From assembly GCA_027624035.1 (NCBI GenBank), contig JAQBUI010000015.1, forward strand, positions 1 through 64,000: a stretch of DNA of 64,000 bases, read 5' to 3'. The translations under genes and the position numbers were made by a program. The notes under the pieces are model-generated. The model made no database searches. It was not told the origin of the DNA and saw nothing but the letters and a program-made list of their open reading frames with translations. Each line of letters starts with the position of its first letter. The first letter of the stretch is position 1. Positions 52,671 to 61,738 of the stretch are shown here, piece by piece. The DNA is from Pseudomonadota bacterium. Lineage in GTDB: Bacteria; Pseudomonadota; Gammaproteobacteria; Pseudomonadales; Azotimanducaceae.

Positions 52671-53100
52671 TCTCGCGATTTCTTCGAAATCGCTGCCGCT
52701 ACTTTGTGGCTGGTCGGTTTGCGAATGTTGCTGCGCAACATTCGTGGTCTCGCGATTTCTTCGAAATCGCTGCCGCTACTTTGTGGCTGGTCGGGCTTGC
52801 GAATGGTTGCTTCGCAACATTCTGGGGTGCGCGACATTCTGGGGTGCGCAACATTCTGGGTCTCGGCGCTCTCGCGATTTCTTCGAAATCGCTGCCGCTA
52901 CTTGGTTGCTGGTAGGGCTTGCGAATGGTTGCTGCGCAACATTCGCTGCTGCGCAACATTCTGGGGTGCGCAACATTCTGGGTCTCGGCGCTCTCGCGAT
53001 TTCTTCGAAATCGCTGCCGCTACTTGGTTGCTGGTAGGGCTTGCGAATGGTTGCTGCGCAACATTCGCGGCTGCGCAACATTCGCGGCTGAGCAATATTC
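52671..53100. repeat. Array of nested palindromic repeats between thrC and the HAD gene
   Basis: The perfect palindrome GCGATTTCTTCGAAATCGC occurs four times (52675, 52752, 52874 and 52996), each followed by TGCCGCTACTT, a variable GGCTGGTC or GTTGCTGGTAG link, and a second palindrome GCGAATG(G)TTGCTGCGCAACATTCGC. Extra units GCAACATTCTGGGGTGC are interposed. Copies 3 and 4 are almost identical 122-bp units. Frames on both strands stay open, but these are repeat by-products. The array separates convergent genes and can fold into many hairpins. Confidence 0.9.
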
Positions 53101-53106
53101 GTGAAG

Positions 53107-53796
53107 TCACTTGTTGATGGAGCGGATAGCGGCGGGTAAATCTTCAAGGTGCTCGATGGTTTCATCGGCTATGGTTCGGCCCGGCGGCTTGTTGCGGCTG
53201 TTCACCCACACCGTTCGCAGGCCGAGTTCATTGGCAGTGTCAATATCGAGTTGTGGGTCGTCCCCCACGTAGATCATTTCGTGTGGCCGGGCGGAGGTAT
53301 GGCTGAGGGCCTTGTGAAACAGGTCAGGCTCTGGCTTTGGGGCCCCGACATCCTCGGCGGAGAACGCGAATGAGAAGTATGTGGCGAGCCCCAGTCTCGT
53401 GATGTCTGCGTTGCCGTTGGTCAGTGCGCCCAGGGTATAGTCCTGCGCCAGTGTCCTGATCGCAGGCAGGGCGCCGTCGAAGAACTCTATCTGATTGCGA
53501 GCATGCAGGAACGTTTCCATGGCGTCAGTCGCGAGCTGCCTCGCTCGCCTGGCATCTATGCCACTCTGGACCATGGCGGTTTCGATGATGGTGCGTCGGA
53601 GCGCGGTGACCTGATGGGCGAGTTCCGGACGCTGGCTGACAACCTCTTCCCGGAGACCACGCATGCTGGTGACGTCGTGGATCATGTCCGGGACTTCTGC
53701 CTTCAGCCAGGCATCCAGCTGCTGTTCCGCTCTGATGATGATGGGCCGGACTGCCCACAGGGTATCGTCCAGATCAAAACCGATGACCTTAATCAT
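53107..53796 (-). CDS. HAD-superfamily hydrolase (YjjG/phosphatase-like)
   Basis: A 229-residue phosphatase. Motif I IGFDLDDTLWAV, motif II LGALTNGNAD, the lysine in GAPKPEPDLFHKAL and motif IV YVGDDPQLDIDTANELG are all present. ATG 53796 fits the family; it overlaps the xerC end by 8 bases. It is regularly found after xerC in Pseudomonas. The physiological substrate is unknown. Confidence 0.88.
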   Translation of the reverse strand: MIKVIGFDLDDTLWAVRPIIIRAEQQLDAWLKAEVPDMIHDVTSMRGLREEVVSQRPELAHQVTALRRTIIETAMVQSGIDARRARQLATDAMETFLHARNQIEFFDGALPAIRTLAQDYTLGALTNGNADITRLGLATYFSFAFSAEDVGAPKPEPDLFHKALSHTSARPHEMIYVGDDPQLDIDTANELGLRTVWVNSRNKPPGRTIADETIEHLEDLPAAIRSINK

Positions 53797-54742
53797 GCTT
53801 GCCACGAGTGGTGGGGTCGTGCCGACGACGCTGGTGATGGGCTCGTGGATGGGCTTTGTCATAGACCTCGGCGAGATGCTGAAAGTCGAGATGGGTGTAG
53901 ATCTGAGTGGTGCTGATATCGGCGTGGCCCAGCAGTTCCTGGACCGCCCGCAGATCGCCGGATGACTCAAGCAGATGGCTCGCGAAACTGTGTCGCAGCA
54001 TGTGGGGGTGCACATTGCCCGCGATGTTCTGGGTCCGGGTCCAGTGTCTTATCCGTGCCTGCACGTTGCGCGGGCTGATCCGGTTGCCCCGCTCACTGAC
54101 GAACAGCGCATCGGGGTCGAGGCGCTGCCGGTATCGCTCAGCACTTCGGGTTGTTTCCGTGCCCTGATCACGTACCGCGAGCCACTTATCAATTGCCTCG
54201 ATGGCTTTTCTGCCGACCGGCAGCACCCGTTCCTTGTTTCCCTTGCCTCTGACCTTGATCATGCCCTGATCTATGTCACCGAGGTTGCTGCCGACCAGCT
54301 CGGCCAGGCGCAGGCCCGACGAATAGAACAGTTCAAGCATTGCCCGGTCACGAAGTCCGTGCCAGCGGTTGTCCCCGGTTTCAAGCAGACGGCTGACCTG
54401 GTCTGTGTCCAGGGTCCCGGGCAGCTTCTGGCTGGTCCTCGGTGCCGACAGTTGTGCCGCCGGGTTTGCCGTGGCCAGTCCTTCCCGATTCAGGTAGCCG
54501 TAGAACGACCGGACTGCCGACAGCCAGCGTTGTTGCGATCGCCCGGACAGTCGCCCCCTCTGTCCGGCGAGGCAGCGTCGTAAATCATGGGCCGCCAGCT
54601 TGTCCCAACGGCCAATACCGGACCCCTCGCAATATCGCTCGAGTGATTCAATGTCGCGTCGATAGGCCTTGATCGTATTGACTGACAGGGCGCGTTCGTC
54701 CCTCAGATGCCCGAGAAACTTCTCGACCCACTCGGATTCCAT
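53789..54742 (-). CDS. xerC: Tyrosine recombinase XerC
   Basis: A 317-residue site-specific recombinase that resolves chromosome dimers with XerD. The SAM-like N-terminal domain is followed by catalytic residues in FYSSGLRLAELVG, MLRHSFASHLLE, LGHADISTTQIYTHLD (Tyr nucleophile). ATG 54742 shares one base with the stop of the DUF484 gene (TGATG). The C-terminal basic tail HHQRRRHDP is extra. Confidence 0.93.
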   Translation of the reverse strand: MESEWVEKFLGHLRDERALSVNTIKAYRRDIESLERYCEGSGIGRWDKLAAHDLRRCLAGQRGRLSGRSQQRWLSAVRSFYGYLNREGLATANPAAQLSAPRTSQKLPGTLDTDQVSRLLETGDNRWHGLRDRAMLELFYSSGLRLAELVGSNLGDIDQGMIKVRGKGNKERVLPVGRKAIEAIDKWLAVRDQGTETTRSAERYRQRLDPDALFVSERGNRISPRNVQARIRHWTRTQNIAGNVHPHMLRHSFASHLLESSGDLRAVQELLGHADISTTQIYTHLDFQHLAEVYDKAHPRAHHQRRRHDPTTRGKHD

Positions 54743-55428
54743 CAACTGTGCTGCAGTTGGCGGGGTAACAGAACGGCCAGCACGTCTGCCAGGAAGCCAA
54801 CAAAGAGTGTGCCCAGGGCCGGTTTGAAGTAATGTGGGTCATCACTGCCAATTGCCAGCAGGGCAATGAGGTGGTCCGATCGAACCGCCAGAACGGCGGC
54901 TGATGACACTTTGCCGCTACTGTGACGAAACAGAAAGTCCTGTTCAGAGGGTCGCAGGATGCCCAGCGTCGGTTCGCTGGCACGCATCAATGCGCCCACG
55001 TACTGCGCCGCACTGGACTCCGGCACGACGCTGGTAAAGTGATTGATCTGCCTTGGTTCTTCGTCAAAAGCAATGAGGCTGTAGGCGGTACATCCAAAGT
55101 CCTGAGTGAAGCTGCTTTCGAGGGCCGCGAAGAACTGGACTGGATCTTCTCGCCTGATCAGCTCAAGGACGAGCCGCCGACACTTGTCAAAGATCTCGTT
55201 GTTACGGGTGGCGGCCTTGAGCACTTCATCGAGCCTCGCCCGTGTGGCCGTGTTGCGCTCCCGCAGCAACGTCATCTGACGCTCCACGAGAGAGACGGTT
55301 CCACCACCTTCAAGGCCGAGTTCCATCGACTGAAGCAGTCCGTCGTGATCTTCAAAAAAGTGAGGATGATCAGCAAGATAAGCGGCAATCGCTTCCGCCG
55401 TCATGGCAATCCCATGCTGTTTGTTCAT
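54742..55428 (-). CDS. DUF484-family protein
   Basis: A 228-residue GAF-like protein with N-terminal IAAYLADHPHFFEDHDGLLQ and VSLVERQMTLLRERN coiled segment, followed by a GAF-like domain (CTAYSLIAFDEEP ... LLAIGSDDPHYF). It always lies between dapF and xerC in these bacteria; its role is unknown. ATG 55428 is taken; ATG 55404 is an alternative closer to the conserved start. Confidence 0.87.
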   Translation of the reverse strand: MNKQHGIAMTAEAIAAYLADHPHFFEDHDGLLQSMELGLEGGGTVSLVERQMTLLRERNTATRARLDEVLKAATRNNEIFDKCRRLVLELIRREDPVQFFAALESSFTQDFGCTAYSLIAFDEEPRQINHFTSVVPESSAAQYVGALMRASEPTLGILRPSEQDFLFRHSSGKVSSAAVLAVRSDHLIALLAIGSDDPHYFKPALGTLFVGFLADVLAVLLPRQLQHS

Positions 55429-55459
55429 GGTCGCTGGCTCTTCGTGATGGTCCTGTCTG

Positions 55460-56320
55460 TCATATTTGCAATCGACCTTCATAGACCCGGGAGGCTGCAC
55501 CGGTCATGTAGATGTCAGTGTCGTTACCCTCCCAGCGGATACAGAGCTGGCCGCCAGGCAGCCTGACCTCTACCCGCTCGTCCATTAGCCCCTGGAGCCT
55601 GCCGGCGACAACGGAGGCACAGGCGCCTGTACCACATGCCAGTGTTTCGCCAACGCCCCGTTCAAAAACCCGCAGGGCGATCTCGCTTCGGGAGATGATC
55701 TGCATGAAGTTCACGTTGACCCGCTCTGGAAACCGATCATGGGACTCAATCAGTCGTCCGAGCTTTTCCACGGGAGCGGTGGAGACATCTGGCACCACCA
55801 GTACGGCATGGGGGTTACCCACATTGATGGCGGAAATGCACACGGTCTCTGGCTCGCACGGGTCTGCGATCAGGCCTTGCCGGGGGACTTCAAGCGAATA
55901 GGTGATCTGGGCGTGATCTGCCCGGAACGGAATGTGGTCCGGTTCCAGCCGGGGCGGACCCATGTTTACCGTGATGAGTCCGTCCTTTTCCAGTTTGCAC
56001 TCTATGTTTCCATTCCGGGTTTCCAGCGTGATCCTGGTCTTGGTGGTCAGACCACGGTCCCGGACGAATCGGGTGAAGCAGCGGGCACCATTACCGCATT
56101 GTTCGGCTTCAGTGCCATCAGCGTTATAGATTCGATAGCGGAAATCCACGTTCGGGTCCCTCGGTGGTTCCACGGTGAGTAACTGATCAAACCCAATTCC
56201 CTGGCGGCGGTCCGCGAGTGCACGAATCTGATCTTCCCGAAGATGGAGGCTCTGGGTGATCAGGTCGAGCAGCACGAAGTCGTTCCCGAGACCGTGCATT
56301 TTGGTGAATCGTATCAGCAT
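55460..56320 (-). CDS. dapF: Diaminopimelate epimerase
   Basis: A 286-residue cofactor-free racemase converting LL- to meso-diaminopimelate for lysine and peptidoglycan. MLIRFTKMHGLGNDFVLLD is the standard start; the two catalytic cysteines are in EQCGNGARCF and LACGTGACASV. It precedes DUF484 and follows lysA in the same direction, separated from lysA by 302 bases containing a repeat. Confidence 0.94.
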   Translation of the reverse strand: MLIRFTKMHGLGNDFVLLDLITQSLHLREDQIRALADRRQGIGFDQLLTVEPPRDPNVDFRYRIYNADGTEAEQCGNGARCFTRFVRDRGLTTKTRITLETRNGNIECKLEKDGLITVNMGPPRLEPDHIPFRADHAQITYSLEVPRQGLIADPCEPETVCISAINVGNPHAVLVVPDVSTAPVEKLGRLIESHDRFPERVNVNFMQIISRSEIALRVFERGVGETLACGTGACASVVAGRLQGLMDERVEVRLPGGQLCIRWEGNDTDIYMTGAASRVYEGRLQI

Positions 56321-56375
56321 GACGCTAGTATCCGGGCTCTCGGCCCTCCATTTCAAGGTGGATCATCCAAACAGC

Positions 56376-56460
56376 CAGGATCGCGTCCGTGTTCGACATG
56401 CCGTCGTCATGCGGGGAAACGTTCCGGACCGCAAACGTCTGGGCCGGAAATTCCATGAAA
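56376..56460. repeat. Dispersed ~85-bp repeat, copy between lysA and dapF
   Basis: Matches the 40112-40285 copies in order and spacing: CGTGTTCGACATGCCGTCGTCATG, GGGGAAACGTTCCGGAC, and GGGCCGGAAATTCCATGA at the end. The remaining part of the 302-base gap (56321-56622) has a second, weaker similarity (GACGACAGTGTTGTCGTGTCC) but no gene. Confidence 0.6.
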
Positions 56461-56622
56461 GCCCGCCAGATACCGACGACAGTGTTGTCGTGTCCGGCAT
56501 CGGGCAGCCATGACCGGTTCCAGTCCGCAGGCCAGGTCCCCGCAAGCCCAATACCGCTGACTGCCGCTGGTTCCCAACCAGAACTCCCCGACTTGTCACA
56601 ACAAGATTACTGGAAGAGCGTT

Positions 56623-57879
56623 CTAATACAAGTCTGCCGGCAACGGGCTCTCCAGGGCGAGTAGATCTTCGATGGTCTCTCGTTTCCTGATGCAGAAGCT
56701 CCGGTCCCGGGACACCAGAATCTCGGCCGGACGCCCACGGGTATTGTAGTTGGAGCTCATAACAAATCCATAAGCCCCTGCGGTATGGATGGTGATCAGA
56801 TCGCCCGCAGCCAGGCAGAGTTCCCGGTCCCTGGCAAGGAAATCACCAGTCTCGCAGACCGGCCCCACCACAGAGTAGTTCTGCCTGCTGCCGCCCCCCG
56901 GGTTCACTTCGCTGACCTTCTGCCAGGCGTTGTACAGTGATGGACGCATCAGGTCGTTCATAGCTGCATCGACCACGGCGAAATGACGTTCACCATTGCG
57001 TTTGACCAATTGAACCTGTGACAACAACACGCCGGCCTCGGCGGCAATGAAGCGGCCGGGCTCGAACAACAGCTTCTGGGGTCGATTTCCTAGCGTCTGA
57101 AGAATCGCGCCGGCGTAGGTGTCCACATGGAGTGGGTCCTCGTCGTGATAACGCACGCCCAGTCCGCCCCCAAGGTCAATGTGTTCCAGCACAATGCCGC
57201 TGGCGCCCAGTTCATCCACCAGTTCAAGTACCCTTTCCATGGCGTCGATAATGGGCCCCAGTTCGGTCAGCTGAGACCCAATGTGGCAATCAATGCCCAC
57301 AATCCTGAGCCCATCCGTGGCGGTGGCCCGATGATACAGTTCACTGGCAGTGGTGCGATCAACACCAAACTTGTTCTCCTGGAGCCCGGTGGCGATGTAG
57401 GGGTGGGTTCGGGCGTCCACATCCGGGTTGACGCGAATCGAGATCGGTGCGACGACGTTCTTGCTGACGGCAATGGACGCCAGCAGCGTCATCTCGGCCT
57501 CGGATTCCACGTTGAAGCAGCCAATGCCCGCCTCAAGGGCCATCGTCAATTCCCAGCGCTGCTTGCCAACACCGGAGAAGACTACCCGTTCAGGGTCTCC
57601 ACCTGCTTTCAGGACCCGAGCCAGTTCCCCGCCGGACACGATGTCAAAGCCCGAGCCCAGACGGGCGAGCATTTCCAGTATGGCGATATTGGAGTTGGCC
57701 TTGACCGAATAGCAGACCAGATGGGGGTGCCGGGCAAACGCGTTGTCGAAGGCCCGGTAGGCTTCGATAAAGGCAGCATGGGAATACACATACGTCGGGG
57801 TACCGTATTGTTCCGCAATCTGTGCCAGCGGTATGTCCTCGGCATATAGCTCACCGTCCCGGTATTCAAAGCTAGACAT
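56623..57879 (-). CDS. lysA: Diaminopimelate decarboxylase
   Basis: A 418-residue PLP enzyme making lysine from meso-diaminopimelate. VCYSVKANSNIAIL holds the PLP lysine, GIDCHIGSQLTELGP and HIDLGGGLGVRYHDE bind the phosphate, LLFEPGRFIAAEAG follows, and GPVCETGDFLARDR contains the catalytic Cys. [15 protein letters not shown] matches the usual start; ATG 57885, with AGGA 5 bases upstream, is an alternative. It overlaps the lptM end by 8 bases. Confidence 0.94.
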   Translation of the reverse strand: MSSFEYRDGELYAEDIPLAQIAEQYGTPTYVYSHAAFIEAYRAFDNAFARHPHLVCYSVKANSNIAILEMLARLGSGFDIVSGGELARVLKAGGDPERVVFSGVGKQRWELTMALEAGIGCFNVESEAEMTLLASIAVSKNVVAPISIRVNPDVDARTHPYIATGLQENKFGVDRTTASELYHRATATDGLRIVGIDCHIGSQLTELGPIIDAMERVLELVDELGASGIVLEHIDLGGGLGVRYHDEDPLHVDTYAGAILQTLGNRPQKLLFEPGRFIAAEAGVLLSQVQLVKRNGERHFAVVDAAMNDLMRPSLYNAWQKVSEVNPGGGSRQNYSVVGPVCETGDFLARDRELCLAAGDLITIHTAGAYGFVMSSNYNTRGRPAEILVSRDRSFCIRKRETIEDLLALESPLPADLY

Positions 57880-58123
57880 CGCCATCAGGGTCCTGGATAG
57901 CCGTGTTCGTGCCCGCGTCAGGCAGGCTGTAGTCGTCCTGGAAGGCTTCCTGCACAGCAAAGCGCGGGGCCGGAAATGACATAGGAACTGGCATAGGAAC
58001 TGCCACAAAAGCCTGCTCGCTGGCGGGTGGCTCAGGTGGGAGAAACAATACCCCCTTCTGACCACAGCCGGCGACCATGATCATGATCAACGCAAGGCTG
58101 GCGCGCCTGATGGCATCATTCAT
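57872..58123 (-). CDS. lptM: LptM (YifL)-like small lipoprotein
   Basis: An 83-residue lipoprotein with lipobox [16 protein letters not shown], the LptM signature. LptM helps maturation of the LPS translocon LptD in E. coli. The tail from about residue 35 onward is encoded by a copy of the dispersed 85-bp repeat, so it is not family sequence. It overlaps argH by 8 bases and lysA by 8 bases, making an argH-lptM-lysA transcript likely. Confidence 0.8.
   Translation of the reverse strand: MNDAIRRASLALIMIMVAGCGQKGVLFLPPEPPASEQAFVAVPMPVPMSFPAPRFAVQEAFQDDYSLPDAGTNTAIQDPDGDV
57895..57983. repeat. Dispersed ~85-bp repeat inside the lptM 3' end
   Basis: Minus-strand sequence TTTCCGGCCCCGCGCTTTGC, GGAAGCCTTCCAGGACGAC and CCTGACGCGGGCACG follows the same order as the copies at 40112-40285 and 56376-56460. 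A 12-base duplication (CATAGGAACTGG) borders it. Here the repeat is read as protein. Confidence 0.6.
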
Positions 58124-59501
58124 TGATGCGCTTCCTGGCTGCCGCAATGGCGGATCTCACCTGGGAAGGTGCCGTCCCCCCGAGATGATTGCGTGAATTG
58201 ACCGAGCCTTCAAGGGTGAGCACGTCGAGCACATCGGCGCCAATGGTCTGGCATTTCGCCTGCATGACGTCCAGTGGCAGCTCCGAAAGGTCCAGACCCC
58301 GGCTGATGGCTTCTGCGACCATATTACCTACAATCTCATGGGCATCGCGGAACGCGATCCCCTTTTTGACCAGGTAGTCGGCGAGGTCTGTTGCTGTGGC
58401 GTGGCCCTTAAGGGCGGCCTGGCGCATCTTGTCTCGCCTCGGGCGCATTGCGGGCACCATGTCTGCGAACGCCGTCAGGCTGCCGACCACTGTGGTGACG
58501 GTATCAAACAGCGGTTCTTTGTCTTCCTGGTTGTCCTTGTTGTACGCGAGCGGTTGGCCCTTCATCAACGTCAACAATGATGTCAGTGCGCCAAATACCC
58601 GCCCTGTCTTGCCCCGTACCAGTTCCGGGACGTCAGGGTTTTTCTTCTGAGGCATGATGGACGAGCCCGTACAGAAGCGATCCGGCAGTTCGATGAAGTC
58701 GAACTGGGGCGATGACCACAACACCATTTCCTCGGACCAGCGGGACAGGTGCATCATCAGCACGCTGGCAGCGGCTGCAAATTCGATGGCGAAGTCGCGG
58801 TCACTCACAGCATCCAGAGAATTCGCCGCCACGGTGTCAAATTCGAGGAGTTCCGCCGTGATGGACCGGTCGATTGGATAGCTGGTGCCAGCCAGTGCGG
58901 CTGCCCCGAGTGGCATTGAATTGACCCGGCCGCGACAGTCCATCAGCCTTGCGTGGTCCCGGTCAATCATCTCGAACCACGCCATCAGATGATGTCCGAA
59001 AGTCACGGGCTGGGCGACCTGAAGATGGGTACTCCCCGGAAGGATGGTGTCCGCCTCCGCTTCTGCGAGGTCCAGCAGGCCGGACTGCAGCTTGCGAATC
59101 AGCAGGCAGATCCTGTCGATCTCTTCCCGCAGATACAGCCGAATGTCAGTGGCGACCTGATCGTTTCTGGATCGGCCCGTGTGCAGCTTCTTGCCCGTGT
59201 CCCCGATACGCGCCGTGAGTGCAGATTCGATGTTCATATGAACGTCCTCGAGCGCCACGGACCAGTCAAAGTGACCGGCCCTGACGTCCTCGTCGATCCC
59301 GGTGAGCCCATCGACGATCTCCCGGCATTCCGATTCCGAAAGGACCCCGACCCGCTGCAACATGGTGGCATGTGCGATCGACCCACGGATATCGTGGTGA
59401 GCCAGTTGCTGGTCGAATTCGACCGACGCGGTAAACGCCTCAACGAATGCATCGGTTGCCTCGGTAAAGCGCCCATCCCAGAGCTTTTGCTTGTGATTCA
59501 T
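58116..59501 (-). CDS. argH: Argininosuccinate lyase
   Basis: A 461-residue lyase, last step of arginine synthesis. [20 protein letters not shown] starts the protein; [40 protein letters not shown] and the signature [19 protein letters not shown] are intact. It stands divergent from algZ, the arrangement known in Pseudomonas. Confidence 0.95.
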   Translation of the reverse strand: MNHKQKLWDGRFTEATDAFVEAFTASVEFDQQLAHHDIRGSIAHATMLQRVGVLSESECREIVDGLTGIDEDVRAGHFDWSVALEDVHMNIESALTARIGDTGKKLHTGRSRNDQVATDIRLYLREEIDRICLLIRKLQSGLLDLAEAEADTILPGSTHLQVAQPVTFGHHLMAWFEMIDRDHARLMDCRGRVNSMPLGAAALAGTSYPIDRSITAELLEFDTVAANSLDAVSDRDFAIEFAAAASVLMMHLSRWSEEMVLWSSPQFDFIELPDRFCTGSSIMPQKKNPDVPELVRGKTGRVFGALTSLLTLMKGQPLAYNKDNQEDKEPLFDTVTTVVGSLTAFADMVPAMRPRRDKMRQAALKGHATATDLADYLVKKGIAFRDAHEIVGNMVAEAISRGLDLSELPLDVMQAKCQTIGADVLDVLTLEGSVNSRNHLGGTAPSQVRSAIAAARKRINE

Positions 59502-59551
59502 CTCGAGTGGATTGAGCCTGTCAGAAGGGGCCGGTGATTATAGCAGTTGAT

Positions 59552-60655
59552 ATGAAGAAGAAGGCTATAATCCCGGGGAGTGGCAATGTAGGTCCCTTGG
59601 CCGAGACAGAAGACCAGTTTTTCCTGCCAGATCTCTGTGAATCGCAAAGAATACTGTTCCTTGTGCTGATCACAGAGCTGCTTGTATTCGTTCTGGCAGT
59701 ATTTGAATCGGGTCTGATTGAATTCGACTGGGGTGAACTCGGCCTGATGTCTTTGTATGTGCAGTGGCTTGTACTGGCTTCCGCGGCTGTCCTTTGTAAC
59801 CTGCGTTCCTGGCTCGTCCACCGGTCCATGGTGATGGGCGTGATCATCAGCTATGGCGTGATCCTCATCATTACCCTCGTGGGCAGCATCATTGCCCGAT
59901 TTGTGGTGGACGGAGGCATCAGTGAGTCCGCCGCTCAGGGCAAAGTGGTCAGGGACCTTCTGATTGCGGCGATCATGTCTGGTATCGCGTTCCGGTACCT
60001 CTATGTCCAGGCGAGGCTCCGTCGCCAGGAACAGGCAGAGCTGAATTCCCGTATTCAGGCACTTCAGTCCCGAATTCGCCCCCATTTTCTTTTCAACAGC
60101 ATGAACATCATTGCCAGCCTGATCAGTGTTGAGCCCGAGCTGGCCGAGCAGGTAGTCGAGGACCTCTCCGAATTGTTTCGGGCCACCCTGCATGACACCT
60201 CCGATGAGCCGGTGCTGTTGTCGGAAGAACTTTCGCTATGCGAGAAGTACGTACACATCGAGAGCCTGCGACTCGATGAGCGACTTCGGGTGGAATGGAA
60301 TGTGGAGGTGGACCCGGACTCTGTGCGCATTCCCCTGCTGACCCTGCAGCCGCTGCTGGAGAATGCGATCTACCACGGGATTCAGCCACTCGCTGGCGGC
60401 GGCGTGGTGCACGTATCCATACGACGTAATGGGCCGATGCTGGAGATCGTGATCAGCAATCCCCTGGGGCCTTCCGCCCAGCCCCATGTAAAAGGTAACC
60501 GCATGGCACTGGAGAACATCCGACATCGACTCGAGGCGACCTATGGTCCCGGTGCAGAGCTGATTACCCGACGGGAGCAGGGGCTGTTCCACACCACGGT
60601 GAGGTATCCATCAGATAGAAGTTCACCTAATCCTGAGTCCCGGAACATTGGATAA
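59552..60655 (+). CDS. algZ: LytS/AlgZ-type sensor histidine kinase
   Basis: A 367-residue membrane kinase with four hydrophobic helices (residues about 25-150) and a cytoplasmic HisKA_7TM-like module. The phosphoacceptor region is RIRPHFLFNSMNIIASLI; the ATP-binding N box is LLENAIYHGIQPL and the G box is GNRMALENIRHRL. ATG 59552 is chosen; the ORF track uses GTG 59534, and neither has a good ribosome-binding site. Partner of the LytTR regulator 184 bases downstream. In Pseudomonas AlgZ (FimS)-AlgR governs alginate and type IV pili. Confidence 0.88.
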   Translation: MKKKAIIPGSGNVGPLAETEDQFFLPDLCESQRILFLVLITELLVFVLAVFESGLIEFDWGELGLMSLYVQWLVLASAAVLCNLRSWLVHRSMVMGVIISYGVILIITLVGSIIARFVVDGGISESAAQGKVVRDLLIAAIMSGIAFRYLYVQARLRRQEQAELNSRIQALQSRIRPHFLFNSMNIIASLISVEPELAEQVVEDLSELFRATLHDTSDEPVLLSEELSLCEKYVHIESLRLDERLRVEWNVEVDPDSVRIPLLTLQPLLENAIYHGIQPLAGGGVVHVSIRRNGPMLEIVISNPLGPSAQPHVKGNRMALENIRHRLEATYGPGAELITRREQGLFHTTVRYPSDRSSPNPESRNIG

Positions 60656-60839
60656 CGCAGGCGGTTGATGTCCAGGTGGACGGTGATTTGACCATTTCTT
60701 TCTCAAGAATGTGCACTACGTCGCAGTTTTCTGGCAAGAAACCCGTAATTTACTCCTCATGGCGTCCCTTCGGCCCCGAAACGGGGACGAGAGCGCCGAC
60801 ACTACGTGACACGAAGTGGAAACATGGAGAGAGATGACA
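60656..60839 (+). promoter_or_regulatory. algZ-algR gap with short inverted repeat
   Basis: The 184-base gap is long for an operon pair. It contains the inverted repeat TTTCTGGCAAGAAA (60728-60741) and a similar TTTCTTTCTCAAGAA about 35 bases before it, then TAATTT and a small GC-rich hairpin (CCCTTCGGCCCCGAAACGGGG). A separate algR promoter is possible but no clear -35/-10 pair was found. Confidence 0.35.
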
Positions 60840-61583
60840 ATGAAAGTTCTGGTTGTAGATGACGAAAAACTTGCTCGTGAACGTCTCCGACGGATGGTAT
60901 CGACCCTGGATGGCTATGAAGTTGTGGCGGAAGCGGGGACTGGACAGGAAGCTGTCCGCAGGGCCGTGGAACTCGATCCGGACATTGTGCTTCTGGATAT
61001 CCGGATGCCGGGCAGCGATGGCCTCGCGGCAGCCGGAGAACTCACGGCGCTGTCTTCACCCCCTGCCGTGATATTTTGTACGGCCTTCGCGGACCATGCC
61101 GTCGACGCGTTTGATGTGCATGCGTCAGGCTACCTGCTCAAGCCCATTCGCCGGGATGCGCTCCGGGATGCGCTTTCAAAGGTCGGACAGGTCAATTCAG
61201 TTCAGCGGCGAGCCATAACCGGCGATGACGCCAATGAAGCGCGCCACAATGCCCGGACTCACATCAGCGCCAGGACCAGGCGTGGGATTGAACTGATTCC
61301 CATTTCCGAAGTGCGCTTCTTTCAGGCAGATCACAAGTACGTGACGGTGCGTCACGAAGGTGGTGAAGTCCTGATTGACGATACCCTGCGGGAACTGGAA
61401 GACGAATTTGGCGAGAAGCTGGTTCGGATTCATCGAAACGCCCTCGTGATGACAGACCATCTCGATGGACTTGAGCGCGACCCGTCCGGGCATTATCGAG
61501 TCCGAATGCGGGGAGTCGCGGAGCGCCTGGATGTGAGCCGCAGACACGTTTCAGGTCTCCGTCGCCTGGTTCAATCGCTCTGA
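60840..61583 (+). CDS. algR: LytTR-family response regulator AlgR
   Basis: A 247-residue regulator. Receiver domain: MKVLVVDDEKLARERLRRMV, phosphoacceptor in DIVLLDIRMPGSDGL, Thr/Lys in FCTAFADHAVDAF and GYLLKPI. The C-terminal LytTR DNA-binding domain contains VRFFQADHKYVTVRHEGGE and VRIHRNALVMTDHLDGLERD. GGAGAGAG lies before ATG 60840. algZ upstream is its likely kinase; hemC follows after a repeat. Confidence 0.92.
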   Translation: MKVLVVDDEKLARERLRRMVSTLDGYEVVAEAGTGQEAVRRAVELDPDIVLLDIRMPGSDGLAAAGELTALSSPPAVIFCTAFADHAVDAFDVHASGYLLKPIRRDALRDALSKVGQVNSVQRRAITGDDANEARHNARTHISARTRRGIELIPISEVRFFQADHKYVTVRHEGGEVLIDDTLRELEDEFGEKLVRIHRNALVMTDHLDGLERDPSGHYRVRMRGVAERLDVSRRHVSGLRRLVQSL

Positions 61584-61585
61584 CC

Positions 61586-61650
61586 GCCTTGAGCGTGCCC
61601 GTATCAGGCACGCCGTAGACGTGCCGGGAAGTCCCGGACTGGTACATACC
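61586..61650. repeat. Dispersed ~85-bp repeat, partial copy after algR
   Basis: CTTGAGCGTGCCCGTATCAGGCACGCCGTAGACGTGCCGGGAAGTCCCGGAC matches the first half of the 40112-40285 repeat; the second half has diverged. It also forms hairpins and may act as a transcription end for algR. Confidence 0.6.
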
Positions 61651-61738
61651 TGCACTCTCGCTTGCCGTCTGGTTTGCGCTCTGGTTTGCAGTTCGGGATA
61701 TGGGATAATCTGACGTCATTGTTTGACGGGGCGGCAGA

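Noticed and set aside
52671-53100. CRISPR array
   Set aside because: Units are long, irregularly spaced (77, 122, 122 bp), palindromic, and there are no unique spacers or cas genes.
52640-53165. Several overlapping open frames on both strands (for example 52644-53117 and 52776-53165)
   Set aside because: They arise because the palindromic repeats lack stop codons; the peptides are repeats of each other with no start signals.
56623-58065. Longer LysA starting at 58065
   Set aside because: The extension is lptM antisense-frame and repeat sequence; LysA begins at [15 protein letters not shown].
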